From: Paramecium sonneborni
Lineage: Eukaryota; Ciliophora; Oligohymenophorea; Peniculida; Parameciidae
Length of the DNA stretch: 64,000 bases
Direction: 5' to 3'
Assembly (NCBI GenBank): GCA_905182985.1
Contig: CAJJDN010000066.1
Coordinates: 79,204 to 143,203, forward strand
Part shown: positions 49,578 to 64,000 of the stretch, in pieces
Layout of the letters: each line of letters starts with the position of its first letter
How positions within the stretch are numbered: position 1 is the stretch's first letter
Notes under the pieces: generated by a model
Databases searched by the model: none
What the model saw: the letters and a program-made list of their open reading frames with translations, nothing else
What the model was told of the DNA's origin: nothing
Position numbers and translations under genes: made by a program

Positions 49578-51350
49578 TCAATTCCCTTCAGATTCATCAT
49601 CTGAGTGTGTCTACAATAATTCACTTATTTATTTAGTGTATTCTTCAATTTATTTGCTAATTTGAAGTACATTCTTTCTATTTCTTTCATATTGCTTCTC
49701 CTTGTAACTTGTCACCAATAATTTGATATCTCTTTCAATCGATGTTGTAATATTGGTATCCTAAACATCAATAGATCAATTTACTTTAGTATTAGCTTTT
49801 GATTATAAATTATCTTTAATATTACTAACAGTACCCAGAAGTGTTTCTTTATTTTCAAATAACTAATAATTAATTTAATTAAAATACTGTTTATAAATCT
49901 TCATCCCATTCACTTAGATCACTTCCTTATTAAACAAATACTTAGTATCTATCATATTCTAATTTCGCTATATCTGTTAATTTAGTTCCAAATTCTCTAA
50001 TGAAATCACCTATCTTCTTAAATCCATGATCCCCTGAAACATAATCAGACATATCTTTTGTTATAAATCCTAATTTTCCATCAAAATCTCCCAAAGCTGC
50101 CTCTATATCCACCATCAATTATAACTCTGTAGAGAGTAAATTATCTTTAAGTCTTTAAGTTTCTTTATTTAAGTCTTCTAACTTCTATTTCCAACCATCT
50201 TCATTTCTTTCTTTTGCTCTGAATGCCAATTTCTTTTGATGTTCAAATTTTTTTATTGTTAATATAGTTTCATTTTCACTCTTAATCTCCCTTGCTCTAA
50301 CTGCTTATTCAAATTTCTATTTTAAATAATTACTTTATTTACTTCTATAGATTATAATTTTGCAGTATTCTTTTGTATAACATTCTTTTAAAGGTTTTCA
50401 ACTGTTTCTTTTATCTTTTCTTAAAATTTGTTTATTTCTTCTTCAACTCCTTTCATTGTTTTAACTTTTTCTAATTCTTCATCTTGAATTAATTCATCAC
50501 TTAACTTTTCTACTAAATCCATTCTTGCACTTTTTCTTTTAAATAATTCATCATTATTATTTTTCTCCTCTTATTCTTAATTTTACATTTGTTTTAAAAA
50601 ATCTTCTTATGTAATTGCATCAGTTCTAAATTTTTCATCTGATTCTCTTATTTAATTTCTTTATGCTTCATCAATGAAGCTATAATCTAAATATCTTAGA
50701 TTAGGTAAGGAATTAATTATATGATTTTTATAATCTGGTTCTTTTGTAAATGGATTCCCAGCTACATTTAGAACTTATAAATTCTTGAATTTCATTCCTT
50801 TTCCTTTACTAAAATATTGTGTTACAATTTCAAATGAAGGTATTTTATTATTGCCAATAGATAAAACATTTAATGACTTACAATTATCCAAACCTCCAAC
50901 AGATGTTAGTTAATTATTAAACATTGATAAATCTTTTAAATTGATTAGTTTGTCCAATCCTTCAATTTCTTTAATTAAATTAAAGGAGAGATCAAGCCAA
51001 TGCAAATTGACCAAATGATCCAAATTCTCAATTTTTTATATAATGTTATTATCTAATTGTAACTTCTCTAATCTCTCCAAACCTTAGAGGTTTTCGATTT
51101 TCCAAATATCTAGAAAAATATAATCAAATTTATATACTTTTAAATGATAATGACATGACACGTAAAGAATTCAACATAATTTGATCTCCCATCGTTATTT
51201 TATTTTCAGTATTGTAATCCTTGACTGATTTACTTGAAATTAATTAAACAATTACATGATCAGCATTTCATCAATAACTGTGGGCTCTATTGAAGTTTTA
51301 TTATTTCGCTTATCAATCTTTGGTAGATGAGCACTTTAGAAGTTCAACAT
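49578..51350 (-). CDS. DRC3: Dynein regulatory complex subunit 3 (LRRC48) homologue
   Basis: A component of the nexin-dynein regulatory complex that coordinates dynein arms in motile cilia. The N-terminus carries EPTVIDEML, then five to six SDS22-like leucine-rich repeats ([68 protein letters not shown]) and an LRR cap ([16 protein letters not shown]), then a long charged coiled coil with a conserved [16 protein letters not shown] patch. This order is that of DRC3. Introns of 23 nt (AAG acceptor) and 28 nt lie in the N-terminal part. ATG 51350, TGA 49578-49580. It fits a ciliate with abundant motile cilia. Confidence 0.8.
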
Positions 51351-51572
51351 AAAAATAAATATATATTATTTCAATTATTTATTTATAATTCTTTATTTTG
51401 AACTCCCATTTGAATTCAGTTCAATAATACTATAATAATTTGAATAATAATTATTGAGAGCTCTCGAACTAAATTATGAGAAAATAAATTTAAAATTATA
51501 AATCCCATATAATTTACTTATAAAATGAAAATGTATTTATTTAAAATAGAAATAATAGTATATTGACAATCC

Positions 51573-52013
51573 TTATGTTCATTCTTCTTTTCCAATAGGT
51601 TAGGAAGTCATACAACCCCAGAAACCATTACAAAAACCCTGAGTATTGCTACATTCTGTGTAGCGTTAATTCTCTTGGCTATTTTCGTAAAGATTGTCAA
51701 ATTTAGAGTACTTATCGTCAAAAACCAGCAAATCATGGCGAGCTATGAGTACTCTAAATAGTTATTTTTATATTTTTCATTAATAATACAAAATATTATT
51801 AATCCCTATTTCCAAATAATTAATGAATAACATGATGTTAAGCTAGATTTAGCATTAAAATAAATTATTCTAATTAATTAAAAGAGAATTAAGAGAATCT
51901 AAAACTATTCTCAAGAATAAGAAAAACTAAATAATGATATTACATAACATTTACAACGTAAAGTTCTTTAAAAATCTCAATATGAATTCATCAGTTCTTA
52001 TTAATAATGAGAT
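51573..52013 (+). CDS. Possible small single-pass membrane protein, start unresolved
   Basis: A frame of roughly 145 codons beginning near GSHTTPETITKTLSIATFCV, with one strongly hydrophobic helix (FCVALILLAIFVKIVKF), then a Gln/Lys-rich helix, to a TGA near 52011. No ATG with an upstream exon in the right phase was found. The first 150 bases are less AT-rich than their surroundings and are also open in another frame, which could encode a short basic protein ending at TGA about 51747. Which frame is used cannot be decided here. Confidence 0.35.
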
Positions 52014-52144
52014 CAATATATTGTTTGAAATCATTACATTATTAATTCTCATTTTTAATATTGAATGAATATTGATTTACTATTAATTATATATTAATTT
52101 AAGAATTATATGGAAATGAATATTTTCATATATTAATAAATTTT

Positions 52145-53475
52145 ATGATTAAATACTTGTTTGTTTTAATATTACTTTATTTGACTTAAGCCAAAAGAAT
52201 CAAGCATAGCTATCTTATTAAATAATAATTACAAGATTGGCATTATATATCGAAATTTGGTGCAGAAACAGGAGAAGTTTTTTATTCATTAACGTATTAA
52301 TAATTTTTAGATTAGATTCCAATTCAAAGATGCTGATGAAAATGATGAAAGAACAATTCCAATATAATATGAATTATACTTAGATGAAGAATGGCCAAAT
52401 GCTATAGAAAAGAGTGAATGTGATGTAAAGATAGATAAAAATATAATATTAGAGAGGTAGTGTTGCAAGAAGAAAGGAAACTATTTGGGTTCCTGTTAAA
52501 AGTGGATTTGAATATAAAGGAAGTTTAACAGCAAAAATTAGAGCACATTTATGGTATTTTGCATTTAATGATTGTCAAAATTAATTAAGAAATTCATTTC
52601 CAAATGAAAATAAAGTTAAATTAGAAGTGGAATTACATATAAAAAATGTTGGTGGAACAGAATTTACATTAGAATAATTTGGAATTTTATAAATAATAGG
52701 TGTTATCGCCTTGATTGACATAATAATGTTAATTTATAATGGTAATCAAATCTTAGAGAAGCAAAGAAAGTATGAAGAGTTTAGTTTACCATTATTTTTA
52801 TTAGTAATAACCTTATTATTAGAAACATTTTCATACAGTTTATTAACATTACATTTATGGATATATAGTGAGAATGGAGCTGGATAGTTGTTCTTACAAG
52901 TGTTTTCTGTAATATTTTAGGTAGCATCATAATTTTCATTAACAATGATTTTAGTGATGTTATCTTGGGGTTGGCAAATAAATTTTAGTAAATTTGACAA
53001 TTTTGAATTGTTTTTACCCATTTCATTATTAATAGGGTTCTTTTAAATAACAATAGTTGGAGTAAGCTTTATTGAGTATGATTCATATAATAAAGATCAT
53101 TCATATGAAGGATGGGTAGGTTGGTTAGCTTCTTTAATTTATATTGGTGAATTAATCTATTTTATGAATGGACTGGTAGATACATATAACAAATAAAACA
53201 CAAAAATTTAATAATTTATATTATTATTAGGTTTGTATGGTGGAATTTATTTCATTAGCTTTCCAGTGTTATAGACTGTAAATTTAGTAAATAAATACAT
53301 TATTATTTAGTTTACAGCGAGGTATATTAGATATAAAATAATGGAAATCGGAACCATGTTATTTAGAACTTCAGCTATTTTATTACTGACTAGACTTTTT
53401 ACTTCAAAAAAATCAATATTTGCTTAGATTTCAATTGAAAATAAGAGCTTTTTAGATAGAAATAAGGATGAATGA
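52145..53475 (+). CDS. Seven-helix membrane protein of the GPR180/TMEM145 family
   Basis: Starts with a signal peptide (MIKYLFVLILLYLTQA), then an extracellular domain of about 160 residues with ADENDERTIPIQYELYLDEE, then seven hydrophobic helices from LQIIGVIALIDIIMLIY to ISFPVLQTVNL. The motif NGAGQLFLQVFSVIFQ and the later MLSWGWQI match the rhodopsin-like domain of the GPR180/TMEM145 (intimal-thickness-receptor) family. Introns of 22 nt (52294-52315) and 28 nt (52425-52452) are certain from frame; a third of 24 nt near 53285 is likely. The signal it senses is unknown. TGA 53473-53475. Confidence 0.75.
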
Positions 53476-53522
53476 AAAGTATTGTATATCTGCTTATATA
53501 TTTATTTTATTAATTTTTACAT

Positions 53523-55501
<1,979 letters not shown>

Positions 55502-55550
55502 TATAAAATTCTAAAAAACTTATATATATTTATATATTTAATATTTAAAT

Positions 55551-56989
55551 TCAATAATCTTACATCAAATTTTATCTATCTTTTAAATTTAATTAACCTT
55601 TTCCTTTTTCTTTCATTTCTTTAGCACATTTAATTTTTTATTTAACTTCAGCTACAGCTTTTTTCATTCCATTCTCTTCAAATGTTTTTAAGCTCTTTTA
55701 GAAATAGCTTAAAGCATCTCTAAATTCTTGAACTAACAATAAAATAGTTCCTAAGATTTAAAAAAATAAATAAAAATACCTATAATTTTTTAAGTTTTAG
55801 CTACTTAGACACTACCTTCTCCATAAACTTTGACTTCTAAATCTTCAGTTTCATACAATTCAGCTAGAGCTTCTTAATGTCTTTCTTATTTTAATTAAAT
55901 GATAGCAATTTGTCTTTTAATTTTAATAACTTTTTTATCTTATGCAGTATATAATTCAATATAAATTTATTTAACCTTTTAAAGACATGCGATTTATTCA
56001 TCAATTTATTGAATTTTTTCAAAATAAGTAGATAATTATGAATAGAGTTCTGCAACATATTCTGTTTTATGATAATTAATCTCAACAAGCATATCAATAG
56101 CACTAGTTTAACATTAAATAGCTTCTCTCCAATTTTCTTAACAAGCAAATATCTTTGCTTTTTCAATATATGAAATAGCACTTTATTCTGACTTATATCC
56201 ATATTTAGCTTCAGTAATAGCAAACACTTTAGTAATACATTCTTCACTAGCATCATAATCTTTCATTTTACTTTAATATTAATGATATGAATTACGTATG
56301 ACAATTAGACATAAGAGTCAATGTTTAAATGGAATGTTCGGTTTCATCTCCATAAATTTAACATTATGTTTCATAAGCCTTCTTTAATAAATCTAAAGAC
56401 TCTTCATAACTATTAATTTCTAAATAACATTTTCCTAATAATGTAAGTATGATTGCATTATAACTTTTACTTTCCTATTCTTCATTATATAATTTCGCAT
56501 TCTTCTTTAAAGCTAAAGTTAGATGATCAATAGCTTATTCATAACATTTATAATTCAAATATGCTTCACCTATATTTGTATGAGCTTTCACTAATTTAAA
56601 TTAGCCTTTTCCATGTGTAAATACCAAAATCTTTTCATATTCAAAAATATTTAATACTTTAGCTAATGCTAATTAATGCATTCTAATATTTAGTATCTAT
56701 TCTTCACTTTTATCTTTAGAATACTCATCTAACATTTTCATTTTTTCTTCTAAATCTTCTGATATCTTATCTTCAATTTATTTTTATTAATCTGGCTAAT
56801 AATTACCATAATTCCTATCTTATTAGTATTTCTCTTTTTATGCTAACCAAATATAATAAAAATATATCTACAGTTATCAAATTGATTAGATTCCATCTGA
56901 TCAACTTAATTAAATTAATCATAATCCTCTTCATTTTGATCTTAATCATCTTAGAAATTTCCATCATCATCATCATACCCTTCCTGCAT
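55551..56989 (-). CDS. Tetratricopeptide-repeat protein
   Basis: A predicted helical-repeat scaffold. Starts MQEGYDDDDGNFQDDQDQNE at 56989 (acidic N-terminus). Introns of 29 nt (56850-56878), 25 nt and 29 nt (near 55770) were placed by frame. TPR-like helix pairs run through most of the chain, for example VKAHTNIGEAYLNYKCYEQA, SYNAIILTLLGKCYLEINSY, ISYIEKAKIFACQENWREAI and LVQEFRDALSYFQKSLKTFE. The wording recalls kinesin-light-chain or LGN-type TPR arrays, but no partner can be named. TGA 55551-55553; only 49 bp separate it from the stop of the kinase gene, so the two genes converge. Confidence 0.65.
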
Positions 56990-57288
56990 ATTTATGTTAT
57001 ATCTCTCTATATATTAAATATAATTATTTAAATAATTTAACTATTATTCTATAGTATTATACCTCTATTCATCTTATAAATTACCCCATAGTAATTTCAC
57101 TAATTATTCTCTTCAATTTCAAGTTGTCCACTACATCTTAATGATCTTTTCATTAAATTTAATTATCTTTAAATGTACTAATCTTCTCTTAAGCAGTAAA
57201 TCCTCAACATTCTAAAAAATATTAATTTACGAGTGAATAAACCTTTAAAATCGCTTCTAAAGATATTCAGAATATATTAATAATTATG

Positions 57289-57630
57289 ATGTAAAATTTA
57301 AGAAATATTTTCAATGTACCATCTTAGATAGTTGAAATTATCAAAATTACCAAGACAAGAGGAGATATAGAAGAAAAGATATATCCAGAATCTGATGTAG
57401 AAGATTTGTCTTCATCTACTCCTCAAAGCAATTTCTTTAAAGGAGAGTTTGACACTAAAACTAAAAAAAAGAAAAAACATATTAGATTTAGCTTATAAAA
57501 TCAAGTGTGTAGTTGCCAATTAGATTCAAAATTAATTTCTCCATTAGATTCCCCTCGTAAAAGTTCACATTCAATTTAATCTATTTTAAAGCCTCAATGT
57601 CTATCAATGTTTTGTTAAAAAAAGAAATGA
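57289..57630 (+). CDS. Small unknown protein, 113 residues
   Basis: An intronless frame from ATG 57289 (MQNLRNIFNVPSQIVEIIKI) to TGA 57628-57630. It has an acidic-serine patch (DVEDLSSSTP), a lysine run (TKTKKKKKHIRF) and SPLDSPRKSSHS near the C-terminus, so it looks disordered and phosphorylatable. The KKHIRFS motif resembles a PP1-docking RVxF site; this is only a resemblance. No family is recognised. Confidence 0.5.
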
Positions 57631-58328
57631 ATCTGAATTATTTTTGTTTTAGAGAAATCTTAGTTTAAAATAAATCTAAAATAATTTATCACTAAATCAA
57701 ACCTATCCTATATTCACACTCATATTTAACATCTAACGACATTTAATCATTAGTTTAATTATTCAAAAGTAAAACAATGCTTTTTTAATATATGAAACAA
57801 AAATTATTATAATAAAAATGTTAATTTAAAATAAAATTATCTTCTTCAATTACATTAAACATATTTAAGCAATTTCTTAGTTTTTGATATTTTTACAATA
57901 TAAATTTATTAAAATTTGTGTGTTAAATCTAACGATCATTCTTTATCATTCAACAAATACAAATGAAATCTGGCTCATTAAACGCTTTAAAAATTTTAAA
58001 TTATTACATAGAACACATCTAATCAATTTAAAGTGATTGATATTATAATCTTATGATTGTGATTTTAATTAAAATTAATTTAATTAACAAACAACATAAT
58101 ATATAGATATATTATATACCATTTTGATGATTTAAAATATGATTTATTTAATAAGCTCATCTATTCTAATTATATTATGGTCTTAATCTCTATTAAAAAT
58201 TTGATAATTATTTTAATAAATCTAACACAATGAATCATTAAAGAATAAATTTAAAATAATCATTACTATTTGTAAAAAATCACTCTTATTTATTATATTA
58301 TTTATTGTAAGTACCATAAAATAGAAAA
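57631..58328. other. Spacer without a supported gene
   Basis: Very AT-rich. One short frame of 25 codons starts at 57963 (MKSGSLNALKILNYYIEHIQ); there is nothing else I would call. Confidence 0.5.
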
Positions 58329-59186
58329 ATGAACAGTTTAACAAGTTAACAATTAATATCCTAATGTCCGCTTTTGATTTATAAAGATTTAAGCCCTAGA
58401 CTAAAAGGGCCCTTTTATTATAAAAGCCTTCATAATGAATCAAGAAAGTTACTTTCACCATTTGAGAATCTAAAGAAAACAATGGATCCAAGCTATATGA
58501 TTCATCTTAAACCTTTATTGATTCCAGATTTAATGGGAAAGAGTTAAATTCAATCTTAGAAAATAAAATGTTCTCTAATTTAAAGGTGTAATAGATCTTA
58601 AAGTTCAAATGAATAGGTTCATGGAATTTATGGAAGTAAGTGGAAAAGGTTGATTTCATAAGGAAAGTTTAGTGTTAAACAAATTCATCATTAAAAAATA
58701 ATTTATAGATTCAAGATATATGTAAGAGCAGTTTAACTAATGTTAACTTATTTTAAATTTAGAAAGGTTAGATAAGCAAATATGAAAAGTAGTAAAAGAT
58801 TATCAAAGGCTAGAATTTCTATAGTAAATATACGAAATTAATCTGGTCAGTCAACATTAATTCCTCTAATTCAGCAATACTAAGCAGAACTTTTATCAAT
58901 GCAAAATCATATTTTAAATGTATCTACATCAGATGTACATAGTCCACAATCTCTATGCTAAAAAAGAAAATAAAAAACACTATCTTAAATAAGTTTCGAT
59001 AATTTTATTAAACGACCCATTTAATAATTCATAAGAAATAAGAATCTTTCTTCATTTTCAGATCATAAATCATCTTAACCTACTAAAAGAACTTGCAAGA
59101 CTGAATCAACTTTAAAAAGATTTGCAAGTATTAGATCATTGCATCATAAATTTTAGATGAGCTAAGCTTATTCAGCTTAGTAATGA
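58329..59186 (+). CDS. Unknown basic protein, 285 residues
   Basis: One intronless frame from ATG 58329 (MNSLTSQQLISQCPLLIYKD) to TGA 59184-59186. It is rich in Ser, Lys, Gln and Arg with few acidic residues; a middle stretch QIHHQKIIYRFKIYVRAVQL is the most folded-looking part. The C-terminus is Ser/Lys/Arg-rich. No membrane segment is seen. It converges on the receptor-like gene, with 35 bp between stops. Function is unknown. Confidence 0.55.
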
Positions 59187-59221
59187 TACTAGTATTAATA
59201 TTATATAAAATTTCAAATCAA

Positions 59222-62200
59222 TCAAAAGAATTCTAGATACATTTTTTTCTATAACTGGTTTTATCGTGATTTTCCAAATAATTATTCTAAATTAGCTGTA
59301 GCATTAACAAAAATGCTTCTTGAAGTGATTTTAGACATTTTCTTTAATTCTAACATATTCCCATTTTTATTAGCAATATTGAATACCATAAGATCAACCT
59401 AATTATTATCCATAATTTATTTCAACTTTAATAAAGATTTCTCATTAATTTTATTATTTACTAATATATAAATTTAATTATATAAATACCTTCAGTAAAG
59501 AGACAAATAAATTTATATTGATCTCTAAAATCATTTGTTGATTATGATTTATCTTAATCTATATTAACATTTTTAAAAAATTATAAATTCTCATCTTCAA
59601 AATCAGACTCAGATTAACTAGTTACCTCACTCTAATAATCTTAACTAAAATAGAATATAATATTAAATCAAATTACCTAAAAATTACATGTTAACTTTTA
59701 TCATCTATTTATTCAACAATCATACTTTAGCTTTCATCTTCTTCTGCAACTGGTGGCAAATTTATTTTTTATTTTTCATAAATAATATTTTTATTTTACT
59801 TTTTCTATTATTCACTATCATAAATTGTAATTTTATGTTCAAAAAAATTCTTTACAGCATATTTTAAGGATTAGAATAACTTAGATTTACCTCCAGGACT
59901 AGTAATAGCCATAAACAATTATTTAGTTAATAAATCTTTATATGTTCCTTTTGGTTATAATGGAAATGCTTCATGAATTGAATTGTTAAATCCATACATA
60001 CCAACTAAATCTTAAGGTTATAATATATGAAAGATCTTAGTACAAATACTATGAGATAAATTAATTTATTCTATAGTCATTTCTTTAGAGTAATCAATCA
60101 TAAATAAAATTTCATAAGTATTAATAGAAATTTAGTTTCTGAATTATAAGATAGGTAATGGAGAAATATTAAATTAATTAAATATTTTCTCTAAAACCAT
60201 TAAACAGAAATCTCTTACTTCAGGATCATAATATTCACCAAGTTCTATTATTTATGTTAATATTTCAGCACCAGTTTTAAAGTTTCCTTCAATTAATTAA
60301 TATATGGCTTATAATTACATAATTTTAGATAGTAAAACTTCTTTTGGTACATTTTTGAACATATCAACAAAATTGAAATCCTACTCTACCTAATTATATT
60401 CTGAAGTAAAATTTTCATTTAATTTATTGTAATACTCTTATGCTTTTTCTTCAGATATTTTAAAATTATATATATCTCCTATTTAAATATAGCATAAAGC
60501 TTTTTTAACATAGAGATTAATTAATCTGACTACATTGCTTTAAGTAAATTTTTAATCTTTTTCTGCAATAGCTTCAAAATCATTAAATAATTTAAGTGTT
60601 TCTGGAATGAAAATTTCATTTTACATACAAATAGTAAACATAAATTAAGCTAATTAAAATTATCTATTCAATAATTTAGCTTTCGCTAATTATTTTTTTT
60701 TCATTAATTCTGCAATCTTTTCTTCAATCATCTACAATTCCGACATGCCTTCTGTTGATTATCCAGAATCTCCAATTATTCTTTATTCTTCATCATTTTT
60801 ATATTCTTCTTCTTTATATCTATCATCTAATTGAATGATACTCTCTTTCAAATCCAATCTCTAACTAAAAATACTACTTTAATTATATGAATGACCACTT
60901 TAATATTTATTAGCTCTATTAATATTTATATTCGGAGAATGCTAAGGTGATTAATATGGTAATTATTCTTAATCAATAGAATTTATTGGTTATAAATGTT
61001 ATTTATTATTTGCAAATGATATTCTTCCACTTTATCTCTTTATTTATGATGGAGTTTGTATCGTATTATTTTTATTTTATGTTCCAGTATTAAGTAATGC
61101 AATATGTGGTATGTTAGTTTTTTAAAATAATTAAGTTGTAGATTAATTTTTATTTTATTTAATTCTTGGTTTATTAATATGAGATTATGAATTTACAATC
61201 TATTTTGATTTAATATCTTAATTACTTATTTGTACACCTATCCAATTAATTTTCATTTATTATTTAAACTTTTATGCTAATACTTTTAATCTTAATTTAA
61301 AATTTTAATATAGATTTGGTTCTTATAATGCAGCCTACATACTTAGACACCATTTTTTTAATTCTTTAATTTCAATCAATTCTAATTTAGCAATATATAT
61401 GGCTTCTTCCATTTCATTAATAGCTTCAAATACTCTACCTCCTTTCATATGTAATATACCAATATTATTTGCACATATACCTACAGCACTCATATTTCCA
61501 ATTTCTTTCTTGTAAAAATCTTTAGCCTTACTTAATTCCATTAATGCCAAAGCATCAGAATGTTTAGAATTAGAATATTTTTGATTAGAATATTTAATAG
61601 TTGTTACAAATATATTCATAGTTTGAAATAATGATTTAATCTCAAAAGAATTAAAATACTCCTAATAATTACTTAATTCTTCCTCCTAATCCATATTTTA
61701 AATATCAATCCCATTCATAAAATCAGTTAAGATTTTAATTGGTTATTCAAAAGATAACCCAATTCTACTTGCTGTAAACCAAACAAATAAAAATATTACT
61801 AATATTTATGTATATATTATTACCAATAGATAATACAATAATAACAATTAAAACTATTATTTCTAATATTCTTACATTATTTAATGATGTACCCTCATAA
61901 AGTTCCTAAATAAGAGTTTATTCCTCAAAATAATGAACTAATATAAAGGATGGCATTTCAAAATCATTTTCTTCCGGTTCAACATATACATATCGTTTTC
62001 CATTTTCTGGTGCAGTTATTAATGATATCTTCTTTGTTGAATATATATTAACCTTTGAAAATAATAAATAAAACTTATTTAAACCAAATGAATAAGCTAG
62101 AGATGTTGAATTTAATGTTATATTATGTATCAATTCCTTACATTTATTAATTATTTATGGTGCTAAATCTTCAATTAATGTAATACTAGAAGATTCACTA

Positions 62201-63266
62201 AATCTTTTAGTCTTTACTATATATTTGATTATAGATTCAGATATTGCCAAATTGCTGAAATCTTTAGGTGCTAAAGTTGTAAATTAATTATTAATAATTG
62301 CTGTAAATAACTCATGTTCACTCTCTCCTTGATTAATATGTTATTTATTATGTCTTGTTGTTAAATCTAACAAATAAGAATTTGAAATCTTTGCTGTCAA
62401 ATAACATTTCTTATCATTTTCTTAAGATATTATTTAACTTATTGTCAATGATGGGTCCAATGTAAATTAATCATTCTATTCATAAGAAATTGTAAAATTC
62501 AATGTTGAATCCAATTTAAATTCTTCTTTTGGTAACCAATCTGTAGTATTAATATTTTTCAACAAAATTTATTAATATTTTGTGAATTAAGGTATTCTCA
62601 CTACTAACGAATCTGTACAATGAACCATTAAAGATGCATAATTTATTGGAATGAGTGTCTAATCATCTTTTCTATCATTAGTTGCTATCTATAAATCTTA
62701 AGAAAGTGATCTTGTATTACTATTTTACATTATTCATATAATACTTTATTATGATATCTGATAATATTAATGATTAGGTAATCTTATTCATTAAAAAACT
62801 TAAAGGATCATTTTCTCTTTATAATTATTACAATTTCGTATAATTAGAATGACTCCATGCTACTGTGTAAATTTCATCTGTTATTTCACCAGATGAAAAT
62901 GAAAATGGTGCTATTTACTATGTATCCAAAGTCCTAAATAAACTTTATTGTATGTACCAAGATGAATAATTTTAAAACTCACCAAAACAATAATGTCTCA
63001 AATGTGCACTGACACCAAATATTTAATTTAAATACGCTTAATATTGGATATATATTTCCTATCATCAAACTATTATATACTTATTATATTATGTTCATCT
63101 CTATTTATAACCCGTTCAAATGTCTATTTATATGAAATTCTAATAAAGAATCCTAAAAACTTGGAATACTCACAAAACCAAGCAATCCCACTTACAACAC
63201 TGCTAACATTAGAATCAAAATTATAGGTATCAATATAACTAATAAAATCTAATTTTTTAATTCCAT
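59222..63266 (-). CDS. Large receptor-like membrane protein with TPR and VWA-like regions
   Basis: Starts MELKNQILLVILIPIILILM at 63266: an immediate transmembrane helix. An extracellular region of about 400 residues follows (FGVSAHLRHYCFGEFQNY, TDEIYTVAWSHSN), then a second helix (ILEIIVLIVIIVLSI, around 61830), then SRIGLSFEQPIKILTDFMNG and MNIFVTTIKYSNQKY, which read like a HAMP linker. A TPR-like stretch (ICANNIGILHMKGGRVFEAI) follows, and a C-terminal von Willebrand A-like domain (ISFMIDYSKEMT ... QPQDLVGMYGFNN). Helix-sensor-helix-HAMP is the plan of Cache-type chemoreceptors. Introns include 22 nt and about 40 nt near 62720. TGA 59222-59224. Its ligand and output are unknown; the assignment of the sensor fold is inference. 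Confidence 0.6.
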
Positions 63267-64000
63267 TACTCACCTATTAAAATTTAATGTAATATTAATA
63301 ATCAAGATATTTCATTTGATAAATAAGATAAACCAAAATATTTTATTTCTTAATTTTCTCTCAATTACTAGAACATTATAAATTGAACTACTTTCATTTT
63401 TATATCATCTCATCAAAAGTACCATCTCATAACATTTTATTTGTTATCATCTCAATCGTATTATATACCATTAATTAATTAATTAATATATCAGAATAAA
63501 TATAAACTATCTCATTCATTATTATATTGATCTCAACTCTTTATCTAAATGATTAATTTTGACTTTCCTTACTATCTCATAATGGAATCTATAAATTGAT
63601 AATTAATTCTTTGTACTCTATAATTGAGACGAATGTTGTCATTATTTCTAACGATAAATGGAAAACAACCAAAAATAAGAGTATGTATAAAATTTAACTC
63701 TTATTCTCAGAATTATAGTATATCTAAAGTTTTTCTTATAATTTATCCAAAATCAAATACTTTAAAATTATTTCTATTCAAATCTATTATCTTTATTATT
63801 TTCTAACTCTTTTTGTGACTACAATAACAGACACTTAAATTTCTATTATTCAGTCATTAATCTTACAAATAATATATTGATCTAAAAAAATATTGAATGC
63901 ATTTATCCCTTATTTATTGATCTTCAATTATCTAACTTAATATTATATATATAATTTTAAGGTTTGTTTTATTTTATTCATTTCATATTATAAAATTGAT
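63267..64000. other. Window end without a supported gene
   Basis: AT-rich sequence. Short frames exist on the plus strand (from about 63624), but none has the composition or length to be called. It should contain the promoter of the receptor-like gene. Confidence 0.4.

Overview
The window looks like macronuclear DNA of a ciliate close to Paramecium. It is very AT-rich. Long reading frames appear only when TAA and TAG are read as glutamine and TGA is the only stop. The frames are joined by tiny introns of about 19-33 nt, mostly GTA...TAG. Genes are packed on both strands with short AT-rich spacers. All gene calls below use that code. No rRNA, tRNA, CRISPR or telomere repeat was seen. Family names come from reading motifs by eye; no database search was possible.

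The window is a scaffold with assembly joins. Single n characters at 2075, 14908, 28494 and 37720 each sit between two copies of the same 1.0-1.45 kb sequence, which is what overlapping contig ends joined without merging would give. Genes inside those copies should be counted once. An 802-base N gap (40395-41196) lies inside a large gene and is also flanked by near-identical 843 bp copies.

Layout. 1-9.3 kb: a partial gene, a rearranged coiled-coil fragment, a kinase remnant, a Myb/SANT protein, a PH-domain pseudokinase and small proteins. 9.5-19.1 kb: a tandem cyclic-nucleotide-binding protein, a CCT-motif protein, a HYLS1-like candidate, a LITAF protein, a kinase remnant and a large STIL/Ana2-like candidate with a polyglutamine tract. 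19.6-31 kb: a small unknown protein, two long coiled-coil genes (one a kinase-like protein with an altered catalytic loop), a small membrane protein and a GRAM/VASt lipid-transfer protein. 31-39 kb: sparse, with an unknown protein, a second Myb protein and a broken DYRK kinase. 38.7-45.9 kb: an intact-looking kinase fused to a very long coiled coil containing a 60-bp minisatellite. 46-63 kb: well-preserved genes for a DUSP-MYND-USP deubiquitinase, dynein regulatory complex subunit 3, a GPR180-like seven-helix protein, a CAMK-like kinase, a TPR protein, two small unknowns and a large membrane receptor-like protein with TPR and VWA-like parts.

Two themes stand out. Several genes point to cilia or basal bodies (DRC3 with good support; STIL-like and HYLS1-like as candidates). 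Protein-kinase-related sequences are abundant and many are catalytically altered or broken: one intact kinase-coiled-coil gene, its HRN paralogue, a PH pseudokinase lacking both HRD and DFG, and three kinase remnants with internal losses.
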